From Brachionus koreanus (taxonomy: Eukaryota; Rotifera; Eurotatoria; Ploima; Brachionidae), in NCBI GenBank assembly GCA_016987375.1, contig PJRA01000493.1:1091578-1155577 (forward strand): a DNA stretch of 64,000 nucleotides, in the 5' to 3' direction. A program made the position numbers and the translations under genes. The notes beneath the pieces were generated by a model that was not told the DNA's origin, ran no database searches, and saw only the letters and a list, made by a program, of their open reading frames with translations. Positions 22,677 to 34,860 of the stretch are shown in pieces (position 1 is the stretch's first letter; each line of letters starts with the position of its first letter).

Positions 22677-25600
22677 TTCAAGCTTTGATTAATTTAAATA
22701 TAAATTGGTGTTGTGTCGAGTCAAATTTATGCATAGATTATCATTCTTTTGAATTTTATGCTACTTTGATTGAAAATTATTAGAAAAATATTTTTAACTA
22801 AATTGAATAAAAAATTTCTAATTAATTTTTATTTATATATTTTCAATTCATTTATGTTGTTTAAAAATTTTCAGCTAACAATGCAAAATAATCATCTCGT
22901 TTGAATTTTAAATTTAGAAAACCAACCCATTTGTTTTCCTATATTTATATTTGCCAAAATGTAAAATTTAATTATTATCAATATGACATACAGTAAGCCA
23001 TCAGTACTCTCTGTTTGATTGAACGATTTCAAATAGTGATTTGACATTCAAATAAAAATTGTGATATTAGAAAAAAAAAATTTTTTTAACATTAACTAGT
23101 GTTTGAAAAACGAATTATTCAAAATCATTTTTGATAAGTGCCAATTGTTCCTGGAAAATGTTGTATCAATCAATCATTATTTATATTTTTAGATTAAACC
23201 TTCATATAGAAGTAGAAAATTTAAAAGAAGAAAATAAAAAAAAATCTAAAAAAACTGGTTTCTAAGGGTCTAGGAAAACCAATCCTTTAAAAAGTTGCAA
23301 GTCATTCAGACCCAGATATTCAATGAATTTTTTTCAAATTGTTTAATAATCACATATATTCTGAAAGAGTATTAAATTTAAAATTTTCAGTATAGATGAT
23401 CAACTCGATGCAGTAGCCTCTGTGTCAGATCGGAGCTGTTGCTCAAAAAGGTACTTGAAAAGGAGATGAGCTCCTCCCCATTATCCACTAGGATAGAATA
23501 GGGTCAAAAAAAAAAGTCTAAATTTATCTGTTCTAGCACCAATAAAGTTTTGAATTTCTGTAACTTTATTAGTTCATATAATTAATTGTTATTTAGAGTT
23601 TGATAAATGAGGAGATTTAATTAAACAGTTCAAAATTGTGAAAAACTTTGATAAGATTGAAATATCTGAGCATTATGGAACAAGAAGCCACTGTTACGAA
23701 ATGAGTCGTGGAGAAATCTTGAAGTTGATGATCAATTCAAAGAGTTTATCTTTAGATATTAAAATTAATCTTTAATTTAATTTAAATAATAAATAATTTT
23801 AAAAATATCTTCTTGACTCATTGTTTAGATCAATTTTTAGATTTTTTGATGAATTAGCTCATTTTTTGTTAAGTTTAGGTTTACTTTAAGTTCAAAATTA
23901 AATTTAAAAATTAAATTAAATAAAAAAATTAAATCTTAAATAAGTAATAAAATGAAAATATTCTTCTTTTTTAGCAATATTTAAAAACCAAAAGTTCAAA
24001 TGGGCTAATACATCAAAAAAACTAAAAATTGATCTTATCAATGGATTAAGAAAATATTTTGTAAAAATTATTTTTTTTTGAAGTTTATATGATCGGTAAG
24101 GCGTCTAACGAGGAGATCGGATAGACGGGCTCAAGGGTACTAATGTAAACATCACACTTACATCAAAATCAGTCGGGCCTTAACAAATGTCCAGTATAAT
24201 TAATATAAACTAAAGTTAATTTTTAATTTAAGATTTCATATAATAAAATTAAACGATACGTAAATTTTATTTTTTTTTATTAGAGTATTCTAGTCGTTGG
24301 GGTGGCATAGACTATCTTCCATATTTAGTCATTTGTTCTTGGTTCTTAGTCTCACAATTTTTGCTTCCAGGTTTCCTTCCGTTCCTTGAAATAGTTTCCT
24401 CTTCTCCTTCTTAGTCACGCTCTAACTGTAACAATCCGTTCTCTTCCTCCACCATTCCATTTTCGCTAGTTTTTTTAATTTGTTGTCATCCTGGTTAAGA
24501 TCTTTAGTATCTGTAATGTTAATTTTGCTTTCAGTCTGGCTCATAATTTCATTTCATTTTGCCTTGTCATGTCAACAACAAACTTTGTAAAAACAAAAAC
24601 ATTTTTGTTCCGAATTTCATAATGCTAAATTAAAAATATCATTTTTACACCTTTAAACTACTTCTTTTTTCAGAAAAATAAAGCAAAATAAAAATACTTT
24701 TTGACATTTTAATATATTTTTTATTTTAAAAAATATTATATAATTTTGTAGTAAAATTGAAGAAAACTTTTTGCAAATTATATAACTATAATAGTTTTAA
24801 ATTTATTTTATTTAAAATAAAAAGATTTTTTAATTTAATATTCTTGTTAGGTATTGAATTATTTTGGGAATAAAAACGATGTTTTTTTTAAATAAATTTT
24901 GAAATCTTTTTCTTCAATTTTTTTTTATGATAATTTGATAAAATTTCCCAATCATGAAGAAATATACATGAAATTACATTTATTTAATTAATTTCTAAAT
25001 AAATTAAAATCATAAAAATGTATATAATAGAAATCACGGTTTATTATTAATATAGAAATAACACTTTTTAAGAAACTTAAGAGATTTAGGAAATAGAAAC
25101 TATGATATTATTAAAATTACATTTTACTCTAAAGCTATTATGATGATTTTTTGTTCCAAGCCAATTTTTTTTAACTTTTCCTAATTTTAGGACTAAAACA
25201 ACTAGTCATAAATCTTAATTAAATTTTTCTTTCAGTTAAGTAATAGAAATATTTCAAATATTTCAAAATTTTTTCAATATCTTTAAAATTTGAACTAGTT
25301 TGTTTACGAAAGTGAATTATGGAGTTTATCATTTAATTTGAGCTCTTTTTATTTTTGATTTTTTTTTTGTTAAAACTTAAGATAAGAAATCATATCATTT
25401 AAGATTTCACATAGGCGATTAAGTTTTAACAGAAATCATCTGTTACATAAACATATCAGTGTATCTGCTTTCATACTTAAAGTTTTGAAAGACCTTGTTT
25501 AAAAAATTAAAAGTTATTAAGACAATTTTATATTAAATAAACGATTTATTTAGAACAATTTTTTTTTTTATATTTTATGTTTCTAATTCAATATTTTTTA

Positions 25601-26929
25601 ATTATGTTTTTATTAAAATGTGCTATATTTTCTTTGATATAGAGTATCTAGGCTCTATACTTAAGTTTATATGTTTTTCTTGTACCAAACTTTGTCAACA
25701 AAATCCCAAAAAATGGCTTTTGTCTTTATTCTCCTTATTCACTAATGTTTTTGTTTTAATAATTTTGCATTCGTGAAATTCTTCGCAGTCTTCCAGTTTG
25801 CAGATTTTAAAAATTAAGTTAAATATTAGTCATAAGTAGACGATAACAATGAAAGGTAGTTGTTTTTTAAATAGCACTTTTAAATTGGATATGTTTAATT
25901 ATCCTTGCATGCTTTTGTCTTTAAAGACTCTATTTCCTGCTATTAGATTTAGGTGTATTACATTGAATGTATTAGCACTAAACAGAGAAAATGTTCTTTA
26001 ATAACTTATCTGAGCATACTTAATTGTATAATTTAATATTGATTTTTTTTTATTTCATTTCTTTTTTTTTCTATTTCAACAAACAAAACTCTGAAGAATA
26101 AGGTTGAAAGGGTTAATCCAGAGGTTCAACCAAAGGTTGAACATAAAAAAAATTACACAGATTTTAAATAAGATACTACAATTTTATTAAAAACCCAGAT
26201 ATTAAAAAAAAGAGAAAAAATAAAAAAAACTTCCTATATTTAATTTCACCAAAAATTTATTAGAAAATACAATAATGTTAAAACAAAACATTCAAACTTT
26301 TTTACCGTAAATAATTTTAGTAGTTTGTAATAAATATAGATGCCATAATTAATGATTTACATAGTGGTTTACAGTACTATAAAAAGTCCATAAAACTGAA
26401 CCATTTATGTGCTAGTCATGCAAGCAGAGAACCGAGGGTTCAGAACCCGCTGAGGATGGAAAAATATTTAAAATATTTCTGCAATATGGAGTGAATTTTT
26501 AAATCTCTTAGAATAGGATCAATTTTTATTATAGTACTTTATCTTTGAATTATTTTATTTATTTTTAATTAAATTAAATTGAATTAAATGATTAAATGAA
26601 TAAAAAAAATAAAAAAAATAAATGAATAAAATTAGATAATGTGGTAAATATGTTTGTCTCATTATGTGGGCATGCTAAAGGATACTATCGCATTTTTTAT
26701 TAGTTAAAAATTATGACATTATTGTTATTTGTTGAATAACTGAAACCTTAAAATTAAATAATATGATTAAATATCTTATTTTTAGAGAAAATTGTGAAGC
26801 TATATTTATTTTGGTAAATTTCCACCTTCATTTGCATAGCCATGGTACTATTTCTTTTAAGTAATTGTTTATTTTTTTTATTCTTCCTTTCTTTTTAAAT
26901 ATGAATCAACTTATAAAGTCATCAGTAAA
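22677..26929. other. 4.2 kb gene desert
   Basis: Mostly low-complexity AT sequence. The only less AT-rich islands are near 23395-23510, near 24090-24185 and 24270-24570 (listed separately), and near 26400-26460, where gagggttcagaacccgc has a resemblance to a tRNA B box but no clover-leaf. I see no supported gene. Confidence 0.5.
24270..24570 (-). pseudogene. decayed ORF remnant, unidentified
   Basis: The minus strand reads MSQTESKINITDTKDLN, then KKLAKMEWWRKRTD, a stop, then EGNLEAKIVRLRTKNK and another stop, with markedly lower AT bias than the flanks. It looks like an inactivated coding segment, probably of a retroelement, but I cannot name the family. Confidence 0.35.
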
Positions 26930-28330
26930 ATTAAGTGAGTTTTTTTTTCGAAAAATCAGCTTTGGGAACATCATTAATATATATGCGATATAGTAAGGGG
27001 CTTATTACTAAACTTTGTGGAGCGCCTCCATTAATTGGAAAAGAATTTGATGTAAAGTCATTTATTTTTCCTTAAAAGATATGTGAGGCAAGAATGAGTA
27101 TATCCAAAGGATAAAATAGTCAGATATTTGAGCTTTAATTAATTTATAGAAGAGACCTTTAAGTCTTCTCAAATTGCCTTAGAAATATCAAAAAATAGAC
27201 ACCTTTTTACATCTAAAAAAAACTCAGAAATTTTTTGAATCAAAAAATAACGTTGTCTACAGTCTTCCTATCTGCAGTTATTATACGATTGTTTTAAAGC
27301 CAGATTGTTCATTTGTAATATTTTATTATTTTCAACACATGAACAAAGTCTGTTGTTAACTATTTTTTCAAGTAATTTTCCAAAACAACTAGTAACACTT
27401 ATTGAACGATAGTTATTAGGGTCGGAAGGAAACTTTCTTTTTCAAAAGCATTGAAATTATGGCGATCTTTCGGGCTTCAGAAAAAAATTCATTTTTTAAG
27501 CAAATATTAAAGAACTTTATGACTCTAATGAGGAAAGAATTCGGAAGATTTTTAAGCATTTTTTTATCAATTCCGTCAAAACCCGAATGATCTTTGGTTC
27601 TATTGATAGCTTCTTTTATTTCTCAGATAGTGTAGTTTCAACAAATTTAATATTCTGTTTATTGTTAAAATAATCATTGACAAGCTTATGAACTTCTCTA
27701 TCAGAATTAACGTTGATAAAGTCGGTATTCAAACTAAATGTATCTTTAAAAATTTCACCAAAACATTTACCTATTTTAGTTTCTGAATCAAAAATGTCTA
27801 TATTCTTTTTATAGTCAATTTTGCTAATTTAATCATTTTAGTTAGATTTTCTAAATTTGTTTATTTTATTCCAGAACGGTTTACTAGATTTTGGATTTTT
27901 GCCTATTTTAACAGCAAAATTTGACCAAATTTTGTTTCTGAAATTTCTTAGTTTATCTCTATTCACTTATTAATTTGTTGTTTAAAAGCCTAAATTTCTC
28001 ATATTTTGATTTTGATCTTTTTGCTTTCCTTCTTTGTCTAATTGTGTCAATAGGTAGCTTTCGCTTAAATAACTTAAAAGGCTGGGATATACCTGCCTGA
28101 AGCTTCTCTTAATTCATTGGTAAGTTTACCGCTAGTATAAACTAAATGCTAACATACTGGATATCAGAGCAATTTTCATGTTGGCTGTTGTTTATGGGAC
28201 TCTTATATTTAACCCAGTTAGCTCTATTGATGTCGTAACTATATTTTTAAGGCTAGCATGGTTAATTCTAATTTTAATTTGAGTTTAATTTTAGAAATAC
28301 ATGTCCCAATCGTATAGAACTTAAAAATTA
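26930..28330 (-). mobile_element. decayed LINE with reverse-transcriptase remnant
   Basis: On the minus strand, in broken frames, are RTKDHSGFDGIDKKMLKNLP, then IRVIKFFNICLKNEFFSEARKIA, an NYRSISVTSCFGKLLEK-like segment (stops included), and near the 3' side sequence around the catalytic box. The order (GFDGI, FN.CL..FP, NYRPISV) is that of RT domains of Jockey/CR1-type non-LTR elements. Many stops: a dead copy. About 1.3 kb is alignable by eye. Confidence 0.7.
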
Positions 28331-28697
28331 TAAGCTAATGGATATTTTTTGTCAAGTTAGAATTGATTTTTTTTTTTCATTGATTTAAAACATTAGAATA
28401 CAAGCTAATAAAAATATTAAAATGAGTAAATTATAATAGGTAAATTTTGACACACATAATTTATTCAGACTATGTTCTCTTTATGAATGATGTCAGATTT
28501 CAAAATGAACAAAATTATTAAAATCTTAGAAATAACCTTACTCTATTTTGCAATATTTAATCATTCTTTCGAAACAAATATACATAAAATCTCATCACAC
28601 ACATTTATAAAAAAAACTACTAAAATATTTCAGCATTGATTTAAACATTATTTTACAAGATGAGTTAAAAATTTTTTAAGTTCACTTTAGACAAAGA

Positions 28698-29675
28698 ATG
28701 AGCGTAGAACCGTTGAATGTGACAGTGGAGCCAGCCAGAATAGAGAACACAAACACAATTCCCACAGAAAATTTAGACTTAACATCAACTAAATCAGACA
28801 CTACTGAAAACAAAGATCAAATCCAAGAAACAGATAATTCCAAACGTGTTATTGACTTTTACGTGGAAGCGCTGGTTCACTCTGTTACTTGTTCGGAGAC
28901 GAATTGTCGCGTAGAAAAGTGTCGACAATTCAAAAGAGTAGTTAGCCACTTTAATTCATGCGAAAAAGTTAATAGCCAATGCGACTATTGTCGTCAATTG
29001 GTTGCTTTGTGTGTCATACATGCCAAGACATGCCGAGCTGAAGATTGTCGCATACCTGATTGCCATGTGATAAAATTAAAATTGGCCTCTTTGGAGGAAT
29101 TGAAAGCTAAAACACAAAGCATTTTAGAGTATATCCGATTGAATATTGGTCTAATGGAATACAAGACAACATGTGAATGTCAAACTCAGACTGACCAAGA
29201 ATCCACACTATCAAATCTAGTTTCAGATAGTGAAAAACAAAGAAACAGAAGCGTTTTACTCGAAAAAATCGAGTATATCAAGTCAGTGCCAACAGTCAAA
29301 CTTTCATTGAGAGAGGAAAAGCTTTTTAAATTTGAGCGCAAGCTACGCAATCAATTGGTTAAGCAATTGATTGAATCTATTGTAGATAAATTTTGTTTAA
29401 AAGAAAAAAATTTTTATAAAAATGTTTCTTATGCGTCACTAGTTGTCTATATAATTAAAACAGAAAGTAATTTGTACACAAAAACAAACAATTCAGATGA
29501 TTATATTTGTTTGATGAGCGAACTTGTGTTTGACTTGGAAAAACGATTGAAAGCCAAAATGTGTGTCGATTCGAGTGCTCAAGTTGATTTTTTGAATAGA
29601 GGAAAAGCTTCATTGAGTGAAGAAGAGGCAAGTGAACAGATACCGCCAAGCAAAAAACTCAAATTAGACAATTGA
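28698..29675 (+). CDS. TAZ2 zinc finger plus KIX-like domain protein (CBP/p300-related, no HAT)
   Basis: Single exon, 325 residues. Residues 52-128 form a TAZ finger with three HCCC sites: H61/C65/C70/C75, H84/C88/C95/C98, H108/C112/C117/C122. The spacing (HX3CX4CX4C, HX3CX6CX2C, HX3CX4CX4C) and CRQLVALCVIHAKTC match TAZ2 of CBP/p300, not TAZ1. Residues about 208-287 align with the KIX domain: a LRNQLVKQLIESI helix, SLVVYIIKTESNLY and NNSDDYICLMSELVFDLEKR. A basic PPSKKLKLD tail is a likely nuclear signal. In CBP the order is TAZ1-KIX-bromo-HAT-ZZ-TAZ2; here TAZ2 precedes KIX and no catalytic domain is present or fits upstream. It may be an adaptor or competitor for CBP ligands (inference). 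An acceptor-like ctttag lies 8 bases before the ATG and AATAAA follows near 29728. Confidence 0.85.
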   Translation: MSVEPLNVTVEPARIENTNTIPTENLDLTSTKSDTTENKDQIQETDNSKRVIDFYVEALVHSVTCSETNCRVEKCRQFKRVVSHFNSCEKVNSQCDYCRQLVALCVIHAKTCRAEDCRIPDCHVIKLKLASLEELKAKTQSILEYIRLNIGLMEYKTTCECQTQTDQESTLSNLVSDSEKQRNRSVLLEKIEYIKSVPTVKLSLREEKLFKFERKLRNQLVKQLIESIVDKFCLKEKNFYKNVSYASLVVYIIKTESNLYTKTNNSDDYICLMSELVFDLEKRLKAKMCVDSSAQVDFLNRGKASLSEEEASEQIPPSKKLKLDN

Positions 29676-30104
29676 ACAATTTACAGATGATTTTGTTGTT
29701 GATTTATATTCTGGTGTCGAGTTTTAAAATAAAGATTTTCAATTTAGAAAAAAAAAAAAACTAACAAAAAGAAAAATGCATAAAACCGTTAAAATCTTGA
29801 TTAAATTTTAAAATTCGACTTATTATTTTTAATTAAAATTACATTGTACTATTTTGATTAATTGATAAAATCATTTGATTTACTTTTCCTTGTACTTTAT
29901 TTGAAAATTTAATAAAACTTAACTAAATTTTATATTTTAGACAATCATTTATTTATTTATTTAATTTTTTTTCCTTTTAGCTTAATCAATGCGTTTTGTC
30001 TGATTTTATTCATACAATGCTCTGCATATTCAAACAGAGAAAATTAAATTTCACAATCAAATTAACAGATTTTTAAATAAAGCTAGGCTAGAACTAACTC
30101 TTTG
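29676..30104. other. 3' flank with orphan exon candidate
   Basis: Holds the TAZ-KIX poly(A) signal. At 29982 a strong acceptor (tttttttccttttag) leads into a 31-codon frame (LNQCVLSDFIHTMLCIFKQ at its start) whose stop is followed by AATAAAG. It has the look of a terminal exon, but no upstream exon was found. Confidence 0.3.
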
Positions 30105-31480
30105 TTAAATTTGGTTTTGTGAAATTTAGAACAAAAAAAAAAAATTGAACAAAAATAAATGTTAAAAAAGCTTTTTTTTTCTGAAGGCTCTTAATTTAGT
30201 CCTGTAAGTGAAACATACTTAGTTGAACCAAAAATCAAAGACTGCTAATGATGGGCAAAGTTTCTGCAAAATTTCAAAATTGGTATTAAAAAAAAACATA
30301 ATAAATAAGATAGTTTTTCTATTAGTAACTATAACATATTCGGTTTAATATAAGTCACAGTTTTAAGTCAAAGTTATGACTTATATTTTTATCAATACTT
30401 GCTTCATCACGACCAATGGAAAGGCTTTTTCTAAATATTTTTACATTAACAGACCAAATAGGTCAAGATTAACAGTCCAGCTCTTGATTACTCTATTGGC
30501 CAAGAAATTTCACTTCTTTCTGCCTTAGTGAGTTGTTTGCTAAACCCTTGCCTGTGTCCTCGGATATTGCTTGCGGGACCGGTCGTTGTGAGGGAATTGT
30601 ATTTGATTTGCTAGGTTATTAAGCTAAGCTGATTTATACATTTAAAAAATGTAAATGTACTTTTTCCAGTATCTCTATATCTTTTTTCAGATATGGATTG
30701 CAAGCTGCAGCAACATACTCTAGGTGGGGCCTTACGAAAGATACATACAGCTTTCTAAAGTTGTTATAGACCAGCACTTGAATACTTGCTTAATGTGACA
30801 AAGAATAGTATTAGATGCTTGATAATTCCATTCAAGGTCATTCTTGAGATAGATGCCTAAGTCTCGCTCAATATCTGTTTGTTGCATTAGTAAATTATCC
30901 ATTCTTAAGTATATTTTCGGGAATGCTTTGCTCTTGAAAAACATGAATTTGCATTTTTCTTCATTGAATGTATTGAAATTTACTTCATTTAAAAAATATT
31001 GATTTGACTGTGAAAAAAAAATTTAAGTCATTGACTCGACTTAATACTGATATTGAGGATATGGGCAATATTTTTCTATCAATCTATTTTATTTTCAAAT
31101 TTAAAAAGTAATTTCAAAATTTTTGTGATTTCTTTTAAATAAGCTACTCGAGTTTTTTATTATTAATCAATAGAACAGAACAAAAAGTTAAAAAGTCTTA
31201 TAACTATACTTTTAAAAGTCAAAAGCAATTTCTCTAAATACAAAATGGTGCAACATTCAAGTTGCACTATTATCAACAATTTGGTAAAACTCTGCAAATT
31301 TAGCATAATNNNNNNNNNNNNNNNCTTTGACTCTTGGTGCAACTAAGTATGTTGCAATTTGTTGCACCTATAAAACTAATTAAAAGCCTTCAGAAAAAAA
31401 GTAATAAGTTTTTTTAGTATCAATTTTTGTTCAAATTTTCTATTTTGTACTAAATTTCACAAAACCCTAAAAACATTAAC
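30105..31480. mobile_element. long-TIR element (about 1.4 kb) carrying a nested LINE fragment
   Basis: About 90 bp near 30115-30205 (tttgtgaaatttagaacaaa ... tctgaaggctcttaattta) is present in reverse complement near 31375-31470. Between the arms lie a minus-strand LINE fragment (30690-30960) and a short ggtgcaac inverted repeat (31244-31370) with a 15-N gap at 31310-31324. The outer arms look like terminal inverted repeats of a DNA element later invaded by the LINE. Confidence 0.55.
30690..30960 (-). pseudogene. LINE ORF2 fragment (post-RT region)
   Basis: Minus-strand pieces FFKSKAFPKIYLRMDN, DIERDLGIYLKNDLEWNYQ, HIKQVFK and, one frame over, LYVSFVRPHLEYVAA are the conserved region after the RT domain of Jockey/CR1-like elements (KDLGV ... 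L.W..H ... LY...VRPHLEYA). The order is correct but frames differ, so it is dead. Confidence 0.75.
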
Positions 31481-31690
31481 TTTTCAAAAGAAGTCTGTTA
31501 TTTAAAAATTTGGGTATTAATTTTAATCAATCCAAAAAAAACACTAATTGTTGATAATTAAAATCTAAAAGAAATAAGAAAATTCACTTTAATAGAAATT
31601 TTACATTTTAAATTTTTTTATTTTTTAATAATTTAAAAAAATACTTAATTTAATAAATACTATTTTTTGCATCAAAAAAATAAAAATATA
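31481..31690. other. intergenic AT-rich stretch
   Basis: Low-complexity sequence without a supported feature. Confidence 0.5.
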
Positions 31691-31887
31691 CTAGTCACTA
31701 TTTATTAATTCATTTCTTTTTAAATATTTCTTAATTTGTATTTGTTCCTCATGAAGGCAATCTCGAATATCATAGAAAATCTCCATTACAAAAAGTAAAA
31801 ACATTTATAACTTTTGTTCAAATAGTCGAATATTTGTTCTGCAGATGAAATAAATTTTATTAATACTAGAAGCATCAAACGAGTCAT
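31691..31887 (-). CDS. possible small secreted protein, apparently frameshifted
   Basis: An ATG at 31887 opens a frame with a signal-peptide-like start (MTRLMLLVLIKFISSAEQ) that runs into FDYLNKSYK and a stop. One frame over, the sequence continues as MEIFYDIRDCLHEEQIQIKK from 31786 to a TAG at 31691. The two frames overlap where one would pass into the other, and no GT..AG intron of reasonable length reconciles them. It is either a single-base error, a young pseudogene, or two unrelated frames. Family unknown. Confidence 0.35.
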
Positions 31888-32313
31888 TTTTACTCGTTTG
31901 AAAAATTTTTAAATCCTCATATCTATAAAATTACCAAGATGAAAAAATTTCAAAAAAGAAAAAGCTTGAAAATTTTGAATAAAAAAAGTAGAATACTTTC
32001 CACAATAAACGGGTTCAATAAAAAGTCAATTTTTTTCTTATTAATAATATTTTGCTATTTGTTTTATTTTATTTTATTTTAATTTAATTAAGTTTAGTAA
32101 TTAGAAAAATTAAAAAATAAATAATTTTTAGAGCCAATTTGACATATTTATATTTAAAAACTAGATCGATATAACAAAGTCCTTTAAAAAAATTAAACAG
32201 AAAAATTTAGACAGGTCAAGTTTTTACTTATTGCAAACGCTTATAAGTACTTGGTCAAGATGGCATAAATAGGTTACATAAATATGTAGCTTTTATTTTT
32301 CATTAAATAAGAA

Positions 32314-32625
32314 ATGAAATTTGCTGCAAAATTTTTTCTAATTTGTCTTGTTACGAATATAATTAATTTTGTAATTAGTCAAAATATTAAAACCATTTTT
32401 AGGTCTGTATATGATGTGTACTATGATCCTCACTATGAATCATATGAATCGTATCACAATGAGCCAGATCACTCATATGAAAAGAGTTACTATGATAAAT
32501 ATGATAACCGTGATAACTATATAAATGATGGTATACGATATGGATATAGAACATTTGCTTATGATTTTAGGCCCAGGGAATACAAGTACAGAAAGTCAAA
32601 ATACGGATATGAGCTTGTTGAATGA
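32314..32625 (+). CDS. tyrosine/aspartate-rich small secreted protein
   Basis: Single exon, 103 residues. An N-terminal hydrophobic leader (FFLICLVTNIINFVIS) with a plausible cleavage before QNIKT marks a secreted protein. The rest is strongly enriched in Tyr, Asp and Ser with repeated YESY, SYEKSYYDKYD and KYRKSKYGYE segments and no cysteine. Such composition occurs in extracellular matrix or cuticle proteins, but I cannot name a family. A TATA-like gcataaataggt lies about 45 bp upstream and AATAAAAT follows the stop. Confidence 0.65.
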   Translation: MKFAAKFFLICLVTNIINFVISQNIKTIFRSVYDVYYDPHYESYESYHNEPDHSYEKSYYDKYDNRDNYINDGIRYGYRTFAYDFRPREYKYRKSKYGYELVE

Positions 32626-32771
32626 ATGAAAGTTTTTTTTTTTTTCAAATAAAATAAAAAAATTTAAAACATAATTTTTATTATTCTAAAATAAAAAAAA
32701 TATTCGATTAAATTAAAAATAAATCCAAGACGAAACAATTAATTTTTACATTAAATTTTATCTTTCTCTTA

Positions 32772-34056
32772 CTATTTTGAAATAGCGGAGAACATTTTGC
32801 TGTATAAAGCTTTTTCTTTCTCATGAGCCTCTTTGACTTTTTGTTTGCTCAAAGCTACAAAATGATTTGCTTCTTTGTTGTCCGGATTTATTTCTACTAC
32901 TTTACTAAAATATTTAATAGCGTCTTCAAATTCGGATAAGCCAAAGTAAGCTTGAGCCATTCTAAACAAGCCTTTTTCATTATTGGTGTCTAATTCCAAA
33001 GCTTTTTGACAAGTGTCAACAGCTTGACGAAAATTCTTCAATTTCAAATGACATGCAGCTACGTTTAAATTGGCAGCAAGTTGAAGTTTGACTGAATTAG
33101 ATTTTTCATCGTCCAAGTCATACACTTCATTTTGTAAATAATCAACTATTTTGCTATATTTTTTTAGAGCTGACTCAAATTTTCCTTGCTTAAAAAAGAA
33201 TAAAAAAAATTAAAAAAACAAAACCTCTTTTTTTTAAAGAAGTTACTTTGAAAAATTCAGTTCCTTTATTTTTTAACAATTCTGATTGTTCTAACTTTTC
33301 TTTTCCGTTCAATTGCCAACTTTCTTTAGCCTTTTCAAAACTTTTCAATTGGACTTCGTATACAACATCACTATTTTCGGCAATAGAAAATTCTTTACAG
33401 CCTTTTGATCCCCAAGCTAGATTTGATTTGATGAAAAGCTTAGAATGTTCTTCATTTTTAAATCTAGTCAAAGCATGTTCAATTCCTGGAATGATATTAA
33501 GATTGACGCCTTCACCAATTTCAAATTCAACATTTTCTCTTTGATCAAAGACTCGTCCAGTTGAGTCCATGCCTTTTAAGTTGACAACCACTCGTGCACC
33601 ATCGTTTGGCGAAGAGTAGCCACTTCCGGCACTTATTTTTCTTCTAATTATTGACTTGTCCTTGTTTTCACTTAAGTCTTCACCATGAAAATCAAAGAGC
33701 TCGATCTCAAAAATAAGAGTGGCGTCTGGGGGAATAGTCGGAGGAGATCCTGGTTTTCCATATGCATATTCAGATCGAATGGTAAATTTGGCCAGCTCCC
33801 CTCTTTTCATAGTAGGCACACCCAAATCCCAGCCTTTGATTACACTGCCGCGACCGGCTTCAAAGCTGAATTGTTCGCCTCTATCACGGCTGGAATCAAA
33901 TTTAGTTCCATCAAGAAGAGTACCGGTGTAGTGGACGAACACAGTATCACCTATCATTGGTTGATCATCGCCATGTCCTTCTCTGAGCAATTCTTTTAGG
34001 ATTCCACCATCTTGGTTCGGAGTTATGTCAATGGTTTTGGCTTCTTCAGCAGTCAT
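32772..34056 (-). CDS. FKBP4: FKBP4/FKBP5-like immunophilin with two FKBP domains and TPRs, two exons
   Basis: Exons 34056-33247 and 33188-32772 join in frame (58-bp intron) to 408 residues (human FKBP4 459). The first FKBP domain (about residues 15-125) keeps the active-site pattern: VHYTGTLLDGTKFDSS, GSVIKGWDLGVPTMKRGE, YAYGKPGSPPTIPP and ATLIFEIELFDF. The second (about 140-240) is degenerate, as in vertebrate relatives. The C-terminal half has three TPR units, including NLNVAACHLKLKNFRQA and ALELDTNNEKGLFRMAQA, which bind the Hsp90 C-terminus. These are cytosolic prolyl isomerase co-chaperones. It is closer to FKBP4/5 than to FKBP8 (no membrane anchor); the paralogue cannot be decided. Confidence 0.93.
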
Positions 34057-34519
34057 TTTTTAAGGTTATTTCAATTTAGAGTTCGAGTGCTGTTCAAAAT
34101 TTTTGCTATTCAGAATTTATTTTGCTTGATTTAAACAATTTATATTAACAATACGAGAAATTTCTAGAAAGTAAGTGGTGTATAATTTAAATAGAATGAA
34201 TTCTCGAAATTTCTCGTAAATGCTTTGAATATCGAAATAAATTTAAGTCACTATATAATTTCAAAAGATTAATAAACTAATTATATGCTTTACTATCTTA
34301 ACAAATCATTTATGATTGATTTAAACCCATTTTGAATGAAATTTTCACTAATTTTTAAATTAACAAATTTATTTATATTTTTTATCTGGAATTAAGAGAT
34401 AAAAAAATTTTTGAGTTTTTTAAAATAGTACATGTGAACGAAGATTCTTTGCACTTAAATTCAAATTGAAACAATATATTTATAATAGAAATAAAGCAAA
34501 TGCTTGAAACTATGAATAG

Positions 34520-34860
34520 TGAGATTCAAATATAAATAGAACAAAAAATTTTTAATTTTTTGACTAAATTAAGATTTACTAAAATAAAAGAAATTTAAAA
34601 AAGTACTGCAAAAAATTTATTCAAAATAGAACTTTACTTTTTCTTATTTGGAAAATCAAATTAATGATCAATTTAAATCGTATTGATGTTTTATTTTTAT
34701 CTTTTTTTTCTTTTTTTTTTAAATTAGAAAAAATATTCTAAGTAAATTTTTTGCAGTACTTTTTTAAATTTCATTTATTTTAGTAAATCTTAATTTATTC
34801 AAAAAATGAAAAATTTTTTGTTCTATTTGTTTTTGAACCAGAAACAACAATTAAATACGG
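34520..34860. repeat. MITE-like inverted repeat, second copy of the 9575-9945 family
   Basis: Left arm (about 34550-34612: ttaagatttactaaaataaa ... aaagtactgcaa) and right arm (about 34755-34850: ttgcagtacttttttaaatt ... agtaaatcttaattta) are inverted copies. Between them lies a low-complexity centre that also resembles the other copy. Non-coding. Confidence 0.7.

Noticed and set aside
26395..26465. tRNA-like sequence with a B-box-like gggttcagaaccc
   Set aside because: No A box at the right distance and no acceptor or anticodon stem could be paired, so a tRNA or SINE is not supported.
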